Assembly (NCBI GenBank): GCA_013397455.1
Contig: VYZB01000224.1
Coordinates: forward strand, 399,416-463,415
Direction of reading: 5' to 3'
DNA from: Crotophaga sulcirostris
Taxonomy: Eukaryota; Chordata; Aves; Cuculiformes; Crotophagidae
Length of the DNA: 64,000 nucleotides
Part shown: positions 1 to 13,858 of the stretch, piece after piece
Numbering within the stretch: the stretch's first letter is position 1
Layout of the letters: each line of letters begins with the position of its first letter
Position numbers and translations under genes: made by a program
Notes under the pieces: generated by a model
The model's input: the letters and a program-made list of their open reading frames with translations, nothing else
The model's database searches: none
Told to the model about the DNA's origin: nothing

Positions 1-409
1 AACAGTTCTTGGAAGGGCAAGAATTAAAACTGGAGTTCTTACCCATGCCTGAACAGACTATAAAGTGAGTACTGTGAGTACGGGTGCTGTAACCTGTGTG
101 ACTCCGGTTAGATCTGAAATAACATTGGAAACTTGACCTCATCTATTGATTGCTCAGTTCCATGGTAGGTGCTGGTGTCTGTCTGAAAATTTTATTAGCA
201 CGCTTATTCAGGTACAAGAGCAGACAACAGAATTCAGCAGAGTGAGCCTATTTCTGGAATAACAATGTGAACTGAAGTTTGGCTACGTTTGAAACATACT
301 GTGGCATATGGTCATGGTTTGTAGTGATTTGAAGGAGGAGCTTTGAATGTTTTATCAGGGGAAAGACTATAACTTGTCAACAAAAAAAAAAATATATCCA
401 CAAAACCTC

Positions 410-889
410 ACCTGCAGTACAGTGTTCAGTTCTGGAGTCCTCAGCACAGGAAGGTTAGAGTGAGTCCAGAGGAGAGCTGGAGCATGTCCCACACAAGGAT
501 GGTCTGAGAGGGTTGGGGTTGCTCAGCCTGGAGAGGAGGAGGCTCCATGGAGACCTTACAGTGGCCTTCTGTTACCTGAAAAGGGGAAAGCTGGGGAGGG
601 GCTCTTGATCAGGGAGTGCAGGGATAGGATGAGAGGGAACAGTTTTGAGCTGCAAGAGGGGAAATTGGGATGAGATCTTAGGAAGAAATGTTTTTCTGTG
701 AGGGTGGGGAGGCCCTGGCCCAGGTTGCCCAGAGCAGTGGTGGCTGCCCCATCCCTGGAGGTGTTGAAGGCCAGGTTGGATGGGGCTTGGAGCCCCCTGA
801 TGCAGTGGGAGGTGTCCCTGCTCATGGCAGGGGGTGGGACTGGATGGGCTGTGAGGTCCCTTCCAACCCAAACCGTTCTATGATCTATT
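410..889 (+). mobile_element. CR1 LINE, 5'-truncated, ATTCTATG-type tail
   Basis: About 480 bp of the 3' part of a CR1 non-LTR retrotransposon. It begins in the end of ORF2 (a decayed version of the CAGTTCTGG...CCAGAGGAG stretch) and continues through the conserved GGGGAGGCCCTGGCCCAGG, CATCCCTGGAGGTGTTGAAG and CATGGCAGGGGGTGGGAC blocks. It ends at CCTTCCAACCC and TTCTATGATCTAT, the short octamer tail. The reading frames seen here on both strands are fragments of the element and have no independent function. It shares the variant TGCAGTGGGAGG with the copy at 47470-47718, so the two may belong to one subfamily. Confidence 0.95.
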
Positions 890-3800
890 TTGTGTAACTC
901 AGCTGTACAGTGCTGTCGCTGCTTATATCAGGCTGTAAACTCTTCGATGAGTTTGCAAGGCCTCGGGATTGTTGCCTCTCAGATTTGTGTTGTTGAAACT
1001 TCTATTCAGGTCTCCTCAGCTTGGATGTGATGTTAAACCAGCTTCCTGTTGCTCTCTGGTGTGTAACCAGATAGAGCTACTGGGGATGGTGTTGAGTACA
1101 GGCTTCGGGATGCCTGGCAGCTACCTACGCTCTTCTGTGTTTAGATGGTTATCTGTACCACTTTCATAATTAAAAATCAAATCATTTTGATTCAGTTGTT
1201 AGATAAAATGTGTAGATATTATTGTTTTAATGTAGAAAAAATGTGGGTTTTCTTCCCTGACATGAGATGCAAGCTGTTCCATGACATCTTGCATTGTAGC
1301 TGTAGTATAGAAGATCCTGAGGATTTGAACTACTGCTTTATTTCTATGTTCACAAAGTGATATTTAAAGATATTTGCATTAGAAAACTATTTACACTCCC
1401 AAGTTTTGTTTGCAGTTTTTTTTGTACATGACAAAAGGAACTTTTCAGCTTTCCAGGCACTTAGACTGTATAAAAACCACAGTCATCAGAGATTGAATGT
1501 GTATTTTTGGGACCGAACTATTTAAACCAAACACTTTTAGGCTTAGTGTTACTATTGTTATAAATTATTTATAGAATCTTTACTCTTATAAACAGCATTT
1601 GTGTCAAGTGTTTTTGTGTCAATCTCAGGTAAAACATATTGTTGATTAAAAATAAAAATTTAAATCAATGCATTTGGAAATCTCTTGAAATATAGACAGG
1701 TTCTGGGTTTTTTACACCATCTTTTAAAATTCAAAGGCATGAGAAGACTGTCTTATGACATGTTCAAATTACCCCTGATGGTCATATATTAATGACAAGT
1801 TAGTAATATTTTATCTTGCAGTGATTGTCAGAAATATTTGCATAAATAACAAATACCTCACAGGCTAAGGGGATCGATGCGGTGCCAAAGGAGCTTGCTT
1901 GCTTTCTAGCAGTCTCCTGTCACGGTGTTCCGTAGGCTGTGCTTGGGTGTTCCTTTTTTAAGTACTGAGGCTCACATAAAACATTCTGCAGCTCCAGTGA
2001 TTGCTCCCAGAAGAAAATCAAAGACTTTGCATTTCTGCAGCATTTTCTGTTTGGTTCTTCCCTTGCACAGCTGTATGCACGGCACACGCCCTCGCTTTGT
2101 GCCACCATTTTTACTCTTAATTCCTCTCTGAAAATGCCGTAATCAGTCACTGCTTCAGCAGCTTTGTGCCCAACAGCAAAAAAATGATCCAGAATTTTCC
2201 ATTCCTAACGTACCCAGTTGTTTCTCGTTGTTTCAGGCTGATTCAAATCAAGACTTTCATTCGTGTTACTTAGACCATGTCAATGACCTTCCCTCTCGAG
2301 GGTTTTCTGAAGCTTGAGTGTCTGTTCTTGACATAATCTTTCTTTCTTCTTAATTCTTCCTGCTGTCACAAAGATGTGACTTTTCTATGGTGGTTTTTTT
2401 TTTTTTTGTAGCTCAATCCTTCCAGTCTCAAATACATCTTGGGCATTTTTATGCTACCTTGTCTCCTTTTAGAGTGGAGAGGAATAGTTGCAGCCCTTAA
2501 GAGATGGATTTTCAGGAGCCAGTCGGCTCAACGGAGACAGCAAATACTCACATAATGCACTTTAAAGTCCTGCTTCACTGCTATTGACTACAGTGCTTTA
2601 ATGGGTTGTTTTCTGTATTGAAACACAATTAACGGCTTGGTCCACACAGGGAAAACTGAAGGGGACCAGATCAAATGAAAGTGATTTACCTATCATATTT
2701 TTGCTTTACTTTCTTTGTTATGCACACCTATATGTAGTCCTTTGGTATTGAAAGTACATCTCATTGAGAATTCAGCAAAAGCTTATATTATTGATCAAGA
2801 TCAATTTTCAAATAACTGTTATCTGACCTAGATAAGGTGCCTATATATAATAATAATAATGATAACAAGTAGCTGAGGTTGTAAAAAAATATCATGCTGA
2901 AGCAGCATCATCTTACTTTCATTTCTGTTTAATTCCAGGCCATAATGTCCATACTATATAGTTTGTGTTTCATCTCATCTGTGGGGTTTTTTTACAAATA
3001 TAAACTAGTAATAAAACTTAATTGCTTAATGAGTATGGTCTTCCCAAAAGCTGGTCATGAAGTGAGTTTAAGATCAGTCATATGAAAGTGTTGTGCTCTT
3101 TCTTAAAGTCCCCAGAAGTCATAAATCACAGTCTTGGAGAAGGTCTGACAGCATTAACTTTCCATAATCCTTGTGAAGTAACTGCCATATTTGTGGGACA
3201 ATTTGTATGCAAATGCAGGGTTTTAAAACAGAAGTTGAGGTTACTGGAAGAGAGTTGCTTTCACAATTAATTATAAACCATGAATATAACATTTATCACA
3301 GACAACAGGTGAAAATGAAACAAGCAAGCAAACCTTTATGTGAATCTCTGCCAAAGCATGTTTTCCTCCAATCTTACATTAACACATTTTTTCATCCTTA
3401 ATTAAATTTCTTTTGACATGACATGTGAGTTTTTACACATATTTATTTTTTTCACAGGGAGGAAAAAACCCCAATTTTTTCAATCTTAAAACTATGTTCT
3501 TCATTTATAATGGATGTAATTAATGAGTCATGAGTACAAAAACCTTAGTGCTAAAGGTCTGAAAGACAAGGACACTACAAAACTGCCAGGACATTTTTGA
3601 GGGTGTCGATTAAAGAGCTGGTCTTTCTTTGAGCTATTGTGAGACACTGATTGTTTTTGAATTGTATTTTGTTCCTGGTGGAGTTTAGGTATTTAAAAAA
3701 AAAATTGGGTGATGCCATTGAGGGAGCAGGCACTAAAGAGGTGGCCTGAGAGAAGGTGTGACCTACATCACAGCTACAAACCAAAAAACCAGGAACTTTT

Positions 3801-6553
3801 AGGAAGAGAAAATAAAGCTGTATCTACGTGAGCTATACAGCTGGTGCTGTTCTGAAGCAGGACCTGTTTTTATCTCTTTGTCTTGTGTTGGGTTTCTGTG
3901 AGCAGGAAATGTGAACCCAAGTGTCTGCCAAGAGTGTGGAGAACCTCCAGGAGGCAGCAAAGCTGGCCTCTTGGGAAAGGGAGGAACTTGAGGTGACCTG
4001 TGCAGGGCTTGCTGCCCCTCCAAGGCCTGGAGATCTGTAACCCAGCCTGAGAACAGGGAACAGTGGCTCCAAAGGAATAAACCACACTTTTTCTATTCTT
4101 TTTTTCTAATCACTTTGGCTTTTCTTTATTGGAAAAGCACTTTGTGACTGTTCCCTTAATTCATGGGTTTTGTGATTGTAGAAGGCTCAAGTTTTCTTTG
4201 GGAAGCCCTCTGGAAACTCTAGACTGCTTCAAAGCCACTGCTGGCTTAGTTTTTCTTAATTCTGGGTCTGTGGTAGTCTTTGAAAAAGCGAGGAATGCTT
4301 TTGTCCCTTTATAATTTCTCTAATTTTCCTCTTACTGGGCCATTCCAGTCCTGTTGCAGTGGATGAGTGAGTGATTGTGCATTCCTAGAGTGCTTCTTGG
4401 AAAAGTCCAGTCCTCTTCAGTAAGACCTGTCTTTTATTTTTATGCAGTAAAACACTATTTGTTGTAGCATAAACCAATATTTGGGCAGTGCATGAACCTC
4501 TTACCTTTTCCACATGATCTGATCCCAGATCTTAAGTATAAGACTTTAGATCTGTTTTAACTTATTGTAGTTGGAAATAAGAGTTTATACTGAAACGTTT
4601 GTGTGCTACACTTCTATGTGTAGTTTTCCATGAAGGACATGTATTTTAAAGTATGTGTTTATCTGCCTGCTTGGTATAACATACCTTTCCCCATATTGGT
4701 TAAACAGTGATAAAATTTGTCTCTAAATACATATTTTAAAATTTTAATTCTGAGAGAATTCATTATTATCCTGAAATCGTTCCTTGCTTAGGAGGCATCA
4801 TTACTGGTTCACCCTTTAGCATTTAATAATGTGAGACTCCTATTTCATTTCTTCAACAGTGCTAACAGTAATATTGTTTTGTGTAGTCATCTCCTGGTTA
4901 TCTCACTTCAATATATTAGACATGTACAGTTCCTGACATCTCACTTCTGGTAGGTTGTCAGAATTTCTGCAGCGTAGAGAGAATAATTAATTACTAAAAC
5001 CATCCTAAAAGCAACTTTCTTCTCTCTCTCTTTTTTTTTTTTTAATGGGAGGGGGGAAAAAAATCTCCCTTTAGAATATAGATGCTGAAAAATTCTAATT
5101 CTTCTCAGGGCAAACCCCAAACTCTGAAGAAATGATGCCTCCAGCCCCTAGCTTCCAACACCTTTAGATTAATTCTCAGTATCTTTCTGCTTAAAGTGAC
5201 ATGGAAACTCAGATAAAACATGCTTTTCACATTTTAAAAGCTCTGCTGTGTGGTGTCAACATTTAAAAGTGGAAGTGTTACTTCCAGAGCAAAACTGTTA
5301 AGTCTTGAAAAGAGAAATAGTGAGAGCGAAAAAGCAAAATAGCTGCAGATGGATCTTTTCAAGTTCATGAATAATAGTGTGTGACACGGTTTCTTGCAAC
5401 AGAAGAGGACAGATAAATATGATCCAGACAGCTCCTTTCTTTCTGAAAGTGTTACTTTGACTGCAACATCATTAGGAAATACCAAATGTTAGAGAAATTC
5501 CTTATTCTTCCTCCCCATGCTGCTTTTCCTTTAGTCTGGTTTTTGCCAGCTCCTAAACTGTCTGAGCACACAAAACATCTCCCGTTTCTATGCAGTCCGT
5601 GACCAGGCATTTCGAATGAACAATTTTTAACTACCTTATCTGACACAATAAAATGAAATTTTGTTGTTCTGTCATGAGCAACTTCAAGGGGGTCCTTGCA
5701 GTTCTGGAGAGGTCTGCAGTGTTGCCTTTTAATGACTAAACTTACACTTTTGGATTTGTGTTAAACCCTTCTTTGTTAAATTCAACCAGATGGCAAATGA
5801 CAATGAAGTGTTAACAATCCTCTCCTTTCCCCTCTTCTGTGTCTTTTTATTGCAGGATGTGTACTCATTTCAGTGTAAAATTGTTCTATTTACATGCAAG
5901 TTCACTCAAGGGCTGTGCTTGTCCTGGAGTTGGAAGATTCTCCATATGGAGTAGGAAAAATGTGTCATTTGAAAGCCTATTACTTTGGCTGTAGGGTTGA
6001 GCAGCAGCTGTTTTCTGGGTAATTTTCCTATGATCAATGACTCTGCACATGTATTTTAGTGATTTTGTTCAATCGTGCATCCCAGGGTGGAGTTGGGTCG
6101 TTCCCCCTGTGCACTGTGCCTGGAAGGTCAGAGGTGATGAACTAAATTAGGGTTTGAGGCTTCTACATTCAGATACCTGGCTATTTAAATAACTCTTTGG
6201 AGAATGGCTGCTATATGTAGGTGTAGTGAGATCCTTAATGTCCTTAGGGAATGGATGGGAATGTTTCTAGTTGAAAAATTATTCAGAATAATCAGAATCT
6301 CCATGTCCTCAAGGAAGTTTTGGGGAGAATCTTAATTATAAGCCAAGCACTGTTGGAAGTCTCACGACAGGTGAAGTTCTTGTTTGAAAAATATAAATTA
6401 GAACACACTGAGAAAAATTAATTTGTTACGCATACACACTGAATTCTGTGTTTTGTTACTCAGGAAGACAGTGTGAGGATTCATGCAATGAAAACCTCTG
6501 TTTTTGAACACTGTGGACAAAGTGCTGGACTAAGAACTAAAAATCAGTCTATA
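890..6553. other. AT-rich, no gene recognised
   Basis: About 5.7 kb with no recognisable repeat copy and no convincing coding exon. Small frames of 60-84 codons occur on both strands, with no recognisable domain. It contains T runs (for example near 2394-2407 and 5031-5043), a short TAA-type simple repeat near 2843-2862, and one good-looking splice acceptor at 5855. From that acceptor a frame stays open for only 32 codons. Confidence 0.6.
2843..2862. repeat. short (TAA)n/(TA)n simple repeat
   Basis: A TATATATAATAATAATAATG stretch. It is a short microsatellite-like tract in AT-rich DNA, with no associated gene. Confidence 0.7.
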
Positions 6554-6700
6554 CCCTGGAGGTGTTTAAGAGGAGATTGGCTGAGGCACTCAGTGCCATG
6601 GTTTAGATGATGGGTTGGTGTTGGTGTTGGGTTATAGGTTGGACTCGATGATCTCAAAGGTCCTTTCCAACCTTGTGATGCTGTGATTAAAAAAAAAAAA
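6554..6700 (+). mobile_element. CR1 LINE 3' end, TGTGATAC lineage, plus A12
   Basis: A 135-bp CR1 tail starting at CCTGGAGGTGTTTAAGAGG. It passes through CACTCAGTGCCATGG, GATGATGGGTTGG and GGACTCGATGATCTC, and ends at CCTTGTGATGCTGTGATT. A run of 12 A follows directly at about 6689-6700. CR1 copies normally end in octamers and not poly(A), so the A run may be a later expansion or target-site sequence. Confidence 0.92.
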
Positions 6701-9700
6701 TCTTATCCTGTTTAATCATTTGATCTTAAACTGTTAGCTGGTTTGATTTTTGTTTGGATCACGTATTGGGGAACTAAGAGAAAGAACTTAAATCTTTGTG
6801 CATATTCTGGCTGTGTCCCCACTGAGATTGCGATGGCATCGTGCGTGTCTTGCAGCTTGCGTGACCAAATGATGGGGCGGGGAATGTGCTGGCCCAAATG
6901 CACCCATCCTGCTGTGCAATGGGTGCAAAGGCTGATGAGAAGGTCTTGCGTAGACCAGAGGGAATTGATGAGTGGCTCCTCAAAACCATCAAAATGAGGT
7001 GGTTGAACAACTGGAAGACAAGTAAATACAATGAAGAGCAGTGTTGGATGGCTGAGAAATCGAAATTTTTAAACGTGCAGATGAGGGGAGACACGGAGTC
7101 AAAACTGAGTCTCTGGTTCATGCTCCAAACAGCTTTTTAGTGGGCGATACATGTGAAGGGCAGTCTGTGGGAGAGCTGGTTCTATGTCTTGAATTTGCAC
7201 TGTCTGAAAATTTTGAATTCAATCTTTTAACTCTTCTCCATTGCAGCGAGTTGACATTCTCTACATGACATGTATCCATCCAACGTACAGCTTTACTTTA
7301 ACAAGATACCAGATTGCTACATGTAAAATGATGGTGTATTTAACTCAAAGATGGCCCTCAAATTAAAGCTGGAGTCCAGAAAGACAGGATTTCTAGAATA
7401 AAATACCTTTTGTATCTATTATTAGTTTTCACCTATGAAACAGGCGCAGCTAGAAGCTCAGGTTGAGAAACGCTTCGTATTTAAGACCTGCAAGGGAAAT
7501 CTGAGCTGGAAACACAGTAGCCACATTTCATTGGATCCTATTTCTGTTTGGTTTTACATAGTATTGATTACATTTTTGCTAAATTAAACATGAATACACA
7601 GCTGTTATTCCTTGTGTAACATTGCTGCGGTGAGCAGTCAGTGATAACTTGTTTTTGGAACAAGGGATGTCAAAAGCCATTATATTCCTATTCTGTGTAT
7701 AAAAAGGAACACTAATTTCCATTGGTGCAAGAGATTGCCTCTCTGAGGATTGCCTATCTATTTTTGCAGGCTGTGATTTCTGCTCCTTAAAATTCAAGAT
7801 GTTTGGAAAAATTAGTAAAAAGAAAAAAAGGTTTTGTTTTATTATATTTTACTGAGTTGAAGCTGCTGTAGTGCTACTAAGGTCCAAGTTGATAAATATC
7901 AACAATCTATCATGTAGTTTGAGGACAGAAATGGAAAACTACAAAAACTATGAGAATTTTTTTATACTACACGCAGGAACATTTCATTTATATGTGAATA
8001 TATTGTTAGTTAAGAAGAATGCTCCTTAATTTTTCTCTTCTCTTCTGTTTTTTTTTTTCTGGGAAGGCTGAAAATACCAATTCATATAACAATTAGTTTG
8101 GTAGTGGGTTTTTTTTCCAAAGATTGAATTGTTTTCTTTCTATGTTTCTATGCAGTAGCATAATGATGGGCTTCACTATATCCATTTTGCATATGACCAA
8201 GTTATTAATTCTTTGGAGGATGCTGCTTGTGCAATAAATGGTGTGTCTGCGAAGACTGTGTCGTTATCAGAGTTGAAAAGGTTCTCCATATGTAATTCTT
8301 TATCAGCAAGCCACTGCTTTGAATGTGGTCGTTATGCAGCTCCTCTGTTGTGAGTGAAAGTGGTTGCCATTTGTTGGTGAGCGTGCGATGAACCGTTGTG
8401 GTTTGGACTCTAATGAGCAGGGAAAGCCTGCAGTGCTAACTCTGAATAAATGTGGAGCAGAAGTTGGCGCTGCTGTCAGCAGCATAGCCTCTTGCTCCTC
8501 TTTTCCTTGCATGCAGGCCTGTTTTCCATACTGCTTGTGCATTGTGCCAGCTACAAGATAACACAATTAGGACATCTTTTCTCTTTTTCTGTGTGCTCTG
8601 TTTTCACCCTACTCTGTTTCTGTGATAGTTTCCCTTCTCAATCTCTCCAGCTTAGGCTAAAACACTAAAAAGCCATATAACATAACCCATACCTCCCTGC
8701 ATCTCCTTCTTGCTTCAACTTTTAATCTTCACTGGGATTTCTTATCCATTTCCAGTCCCAAAGGTGCTCAAGTAATTGGAATCTCTTCCGTAGTTAAGCA
8801 AACTCTCAAAACAAAAAAAGCCTCTCCTGCCCAGAGAAGCATTGCATCTCCATAGATTCATAACTACGCAATGTTTGTTGACTTGCCCTTTTTAAAACTT
8901 CCAGGTTTTACTGGGACAGTTTAGTTTTGTCCTTTCTATTGAATGAAGAGAGAGGAAAGGAAATTTGATTTACTGTTCAGTTCTTATTGCAATTGACCCA
9001 TTTATACATCCATACATGACTTTCTTCTGATGTACGAATGAAAACTGAGACAGGATGATTTCAAGAGAAGCAGTACAAGCCTTCAGAAAAAGATGTCTTC
9101 TGTTATAGTCAACACAATTTGCTTTTTTCCGTGGACTTGCTTTGCAAGAGGCTTTTTAGGTCAAAAATCCCGGTTATTTTCAAGGTGATTTAGACCAGTA
9201 AATGATCAGATCAAGTTCTGAAAGTAACATTTCACTTCATAGCAAAGAATTGTGATGCCTCATGGTAGGCTTGCTCACCTCTATTGTCATATGGCTGCTA
9301 TCATGGCTCTTAAAGAAAAACCTTATAGCTCTATCACATTTTACTAATTTTGTCCAACTTGCAATTTGTTTTTTGGTTTTAAGTCACAGATGTGTGATAA
9401 GTGATGGGTAATCCTGATGCTGTAAAGAGCAACCATTGCACCAGCCTGATGTGCAGGAATTCAGATCAATTTCTTAAATGTTTATTATGTGAAGTATTTA
9501 AAATACATTTGTATGGTGGGCTGGGATGGAGTGTTGAAAGATACAGGTCTTAATGCAAACCAGCTTGATCTTCTCTGTGCTTTAAGAAAGTATTGAATGT
9601 GCTGTATGCCCTCCCTCTACTTATATATAATTTTGTGTCCTCGTGTCTCATATTTTTGTGTGTTAGTTGCTACTGAGATCAGATATTCACATTTAAATTC

Positions 9701-10716
9701 AGACACTTATTCATAGAATACATTTCTGATATTTCAAGGAAGCTTTTGTAGTGAACATATTAAATCTTCAGCCATTTGAAAAATGTTCTTTAGAAAACGG
9801 TGGTCAGAACCTTGCAAATGGAAGGGTACGTTGGGTGGGACCAGTGCAGAGAAACAGCAGCGTGAACGCCTGCCTTTTTGATTTTTCTCTTCCCACTCAT
9901 CGTTAGCCATGATGTGGAGAGGGGGGGAAATTTCCAGTTTCACTCCTTTGTGTATAATCACTTTTGTGAACAGCCCACTGTGAAACCACTTTTCTTGAAG
10001 ATCAACACCTGAATTTTGGTGCAATACCCAACATACTTAATAAAATTTAACAGGAGACTAAACAGAGATGATGTTGGAAGGGTATGTCAAAGTCAGTTGC
10101 TTTCCTGGCCAGAATCTCTGTGCCTTGGCACTTTGGTTGTGTCCCTGTTTCTTTTCTTGGCATATGGAACAGGGAAGTCTTAATTCTTGCCATTAAAATA
10201 GGAAGACTTACTAGGTAGCTCTCATGTAGTTTTCAAATAGTGTTTTCTTAATCCTTGGATCTGTCACCTTCCATTGATTTTTGTAGGTGGATATCCAGCT
10301 TCAATTAACACCAGAAAAATAATTAATCTCATGTACTGTAGCTGTTGCATGCTCTTGTTTCCCTGCTAATAATCTTTGTACCAATCCATGAAACACAAGT
10401 TATGAATCCCTTGAATGATTTACTGCCAATTCTTGCACTTCTACCAGTATTTAGATGAAGCAGCCAGCAATGAAGATAAACCACTACAGTCTAAGGCTGG
10501 CTCGTGATGGTAGAGGCTTTGAGATCTTTCAGTTGGGCATTTTCTTAAGCTGGTATTTGGTTTATAGCTTAAAAATCAAGAATCATCCATGTATATGAAC
10601 ACAACTCAAAATAATATTGTTAAAGTTGTTATTACTGTTCAAACAAGAGTGGATCTGCTGAAAACTTGACAAAAGATTCTGATTTTTAATATTTCTCTGA
10701 AGCAGTGGTGGCTATT
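6701..10716. other. AT-rich, no gene recognised
   Basis: About 4 kb without a recognisable repeat. Overlapping frames of 84-115 codons on opposite strands lie at 6743-7140. They have no domain and look like chance frames in a slightly GC-richer patch. A splice-acceptor-like sequence (pyrimidine-rich tract and TTGCAG) ends at 7246 and precedes a 39-codon open frame. Nothing else was seen. Confidence 0.6.
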
Positions 10717-10828
10717 ACAGTATCACAGCATCACAAGGTTGGAAGGGACCTCTGAGATCATCGAGTCCAACCTAGAACCCAACACCAACACCAAGCCAGC
10801 ATCTAAACCATGGCACTGAGTGCCTCAA
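10717..10828 (-). mobile_element. CR1 LINE 3' end, TGTGATAC lineage
   Basis: A minus-strand tail. Read on plus it begins ACAGTATCACAGCATCACAA, then GGTTGGAAGGGACC, GAGTCCAACCTAGAACCC and GGCACTGAGTGCCTC. Length is about 112 bp and the 5' end is truncated. Confidence 0.92.
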
Positions 10829-13056
10829 ATTAATTTAATGCTAATTAAAACAGCATAACATCCAAGATTACAACGTATTTCTTCATAGATGCAAAGTAGC
10901 TAGAAAGCCTCAGATTTTTTTCTGGATGAATGACTTAACAAATGCGTACTATTAATAGATGGAGAATCAAATACGTATCTAGTAATTTTCTTTATTTTCA
11001 TATATAAACCAGGAATATTACCTGTTTAACTCCCCTTATGTCACCATGTGTAATATCATGCTGTGGTATTCCCAGGGTATTGTCTAGATAGAGTTATCTT
11101 ATGTAAAGTAAACACAGATAAAAAACTTTCCAAATATATCTTAGCTGCACTAAATCACTTATTTAAGACGTGTTTTAATTCTATGAATGCAACCAATATA
11201 AACTATGTCTTGCAAGAGTGATTAGGAAAGTATTTATAAACTATGTTTATAAGACAATGCACTTCCATTTAAAGGATTGATATTTCCTGTGAAAAAAAGC
11301 TTTGTTGTCTGGAGGAGCTGATAAGCAAAACTTTGAATTCTGATCAGATGCTCGAGGCAAGGACCAGCAGTAAATACTTTGTTTAGAGAAATGGTGGGAA
11401 ACAGAGGTCTAATTACAGCTTCATCGGTTGCTGAGCGCGTGTACTGATTTCAGTGAAAGCAATATTTTTCCGCCTTTCTATTGTTAATAAAAGTATGTTA
11501 GGGAATCATATGCAGAGGTAGTACTTTTGTAGAGTACCAAAGTAATATTTTGCTGCATCGTAATAAGAGAAAATTATAATAAAGGTAATTCAAATAGGAA
11601 GAGTAGGCAATAAAAGATTCTATGGTACCAGTACAACAAAAAAACTCAGTGTTGCTTGTGGAGAAGGGTGACTGTACAGCAGGAGAGGTGTTTGATTGTT
11701 TCAGGTGAATCTACCTGGCTGTGGCTATTCCTACCCAGCCTTCTGACCGCATCCTTTGGCTGGCAGCTTGACAAGCTGTCTTTCGATTTGAGACTGAATA
11801 AACTGTATTTAGGAATCATTGAAAACATTTCATCAAATAGTCAAAACTCATATTCTGGAGCAGTATAGCTTCTGAAAAATAATTGACTACAATGGATTTC
11901 TTTTTTACTTTGAAAGATCATATTTCTAATAGTGTTCCATGTTAAATCTACTGAATGGTGGGTGTGGTTGTTCCAGTACCTCCTCTTGGATTTACTCTTT
12001 TGGAAGAGGAGCACCTGAGAAGCTGTTGCTGTGCGTGCAAGTCTGATAAGGACAAGGGAAATGCATCACCATCCCTTATCCATTAAGGAGAAGGGTAACA
12101 CATCATCATTGCAGCGGGAAATTGCTGCAACCTGGGGCTTCCTAATTGTAGTAGAGTTGTTATGTTTTAAAACCATCTATTTCTTGAATCAAATGTTATA
12201 TGCAAATATGTAGTTATAGGCCTACATGCATATATTGCAAATATATTTTTGTAATCAGGAAAGCCCAGAATTCAGTTATATTATCCAGCAAGTATAAATC
12301 TGGCAAAACAAGCAGCATTAAAATGGAATTGTCTGCAGAAGGAGGAAATGGCATTTTTTATCGATTTATTTAAACTAAACTGGTAAGAATAGTAACTTGC
12401 TGTTTTGAAAACAGTTTCAACAGAAAGCCTCCCAGAACCTTTTGCATATAAACTAAACTACAGAATGGTGCAAGTTTGGCTTCGTGCTCTGGCAGAGGAG
12501 TTCATGAGAACACTTAGCCAGGCTTTACAAAGCGATGAGGATGGGGTTTGTTTTACTTTCTGCATTTACAGGGTAAGAGGCTTCTGAGCTTATTCACCAG
12601 TGCACTTCCTTTCCTAGGGAACAGTAGGGCTCTCTTCTGTGATGAGGGCCATTAATGCAGCCAGAACCCCTTCCTATTCAGGGAAAAAAAAACCCCCAGA
12701 AGATAATTCACATGAACTTGTGCACCTGCATAATTAATGTGTTATGAAAAAAAACATGGTTAGAGTAGACAACTGCAAATACCGGAGGAGATGGCAAAAA
12801 GGAAGATCTTTTTTCCAGATCTTTTAAATCTTTTAAATTGTCTTTATGTGCTACAGATGGAAACAAAAGAGAGAAGCCCACAGAAAGCAGAGTCAGTGAA
12901 AGGACAGTAGAGGATAAAGTCAACGTTGTAACTGCTAAAAAGTTTTCTGGGTTTGGGTTTTGTGGTTTTTTTTTTCTTTTAGGGCAAAAATTCTCAGTGC
13001 AGTTAAAGGGAAGGTACAGAGAATGCTTTCCATTTCTACTGAAGGGGGTTAAACAG
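10829..13056. other. no gene recognised
   Basis: Unique-looking AT-rich DNA. Frames of 60-119 codons (for example 12708-13067 minus) show no domain. The 119-codon frame overlaps a T-rich and lysine-rich low-complexity stretch, so it is not credible as a protein. Confidence 0.6.
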
Positions 13057-13393
13057 GGACCTTCCAATACCTGAAGAGGACCTACAAGAAAGTGGGGAGG
13101 GACTTTTTACAAGGGCTTGTAGTGATAGGACTGGGTTGAATGGGTTTAAATTGGAAGAGGGAGAAGATTTAGATTGGAGATCAGGAAGAAATTCTTCACA
13201 ATGAGGATGGGGAGGCCCTGGCCCAGGTTGCCCAGAGAAGTGGTGGCTGCCCCATCCCTGGAGGTGTTCAAGGCCAGGTTGGATGGGGCTTGGAGCCCCC
13301 TGACCCAGTGGGAGGTGTCCCTGCCCATGGCAGGGGGTGGGACAGGATGGGCTTTGAGGTCACTTCCAACACAAACCATTCTATGGTTTTGTG
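13057..13393 (+). mobile_element. CR1 LINE, 5'-truncated, ATTCTATG-type tail
   Basis: About 340 bp of CR1, from ACCTTCCAATACCTGAAGAGG through AGGAAGAAATTCTTCACAATG, GGGGAGGCCCTGGCCCAGG and CCCCATCCCTGGAGG, to CACTTCCAACACAAACCATT and CTATGGTTTTGTG. The terminal octamer has already decayed (CTATGGTTTTGTG). Confidence 0.95.
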
Positions 13394-13858
13394 AAATACC
13401 ATGTATAAAGTTGAGAATTTGGGAAAAATGTATCATTTAGGACAAAGTCTGACTAAATAGTTGAATAAGTATGAAATATCCACCCGGAGAGTGAGGTTCA
13501 ACGGTTAATCTTTGTCTGCTAAATAAGCATTTTACTTCTACCACCGTTTGAGTTATTTGTGCATAATTGCTTGGCTCTGATGAGACTGGTTAATATAGCC
13601 ACTTGCTTTATGGAGCTGCTTGGAGGTGGATAGGTGTCTAACATATAGATACATAAAATTTCATCTTTCTGTAGAAGAGCAAATTTTGTTGCGCTGCCTC
13701 CTGTTATGTGTGATGGAGATTCAATTGTTTTCAAGTTTTCAGACTGAGGTGAACATCTGGTTTGTGTGAAGGGGGAAGGTTTGGATGGATATGAGCCAGC
13801 ACTTTGACTTGTCCTCTGGAACAAGAGGAGAAGCAGAGGAAAAACTACATCTTAACTT

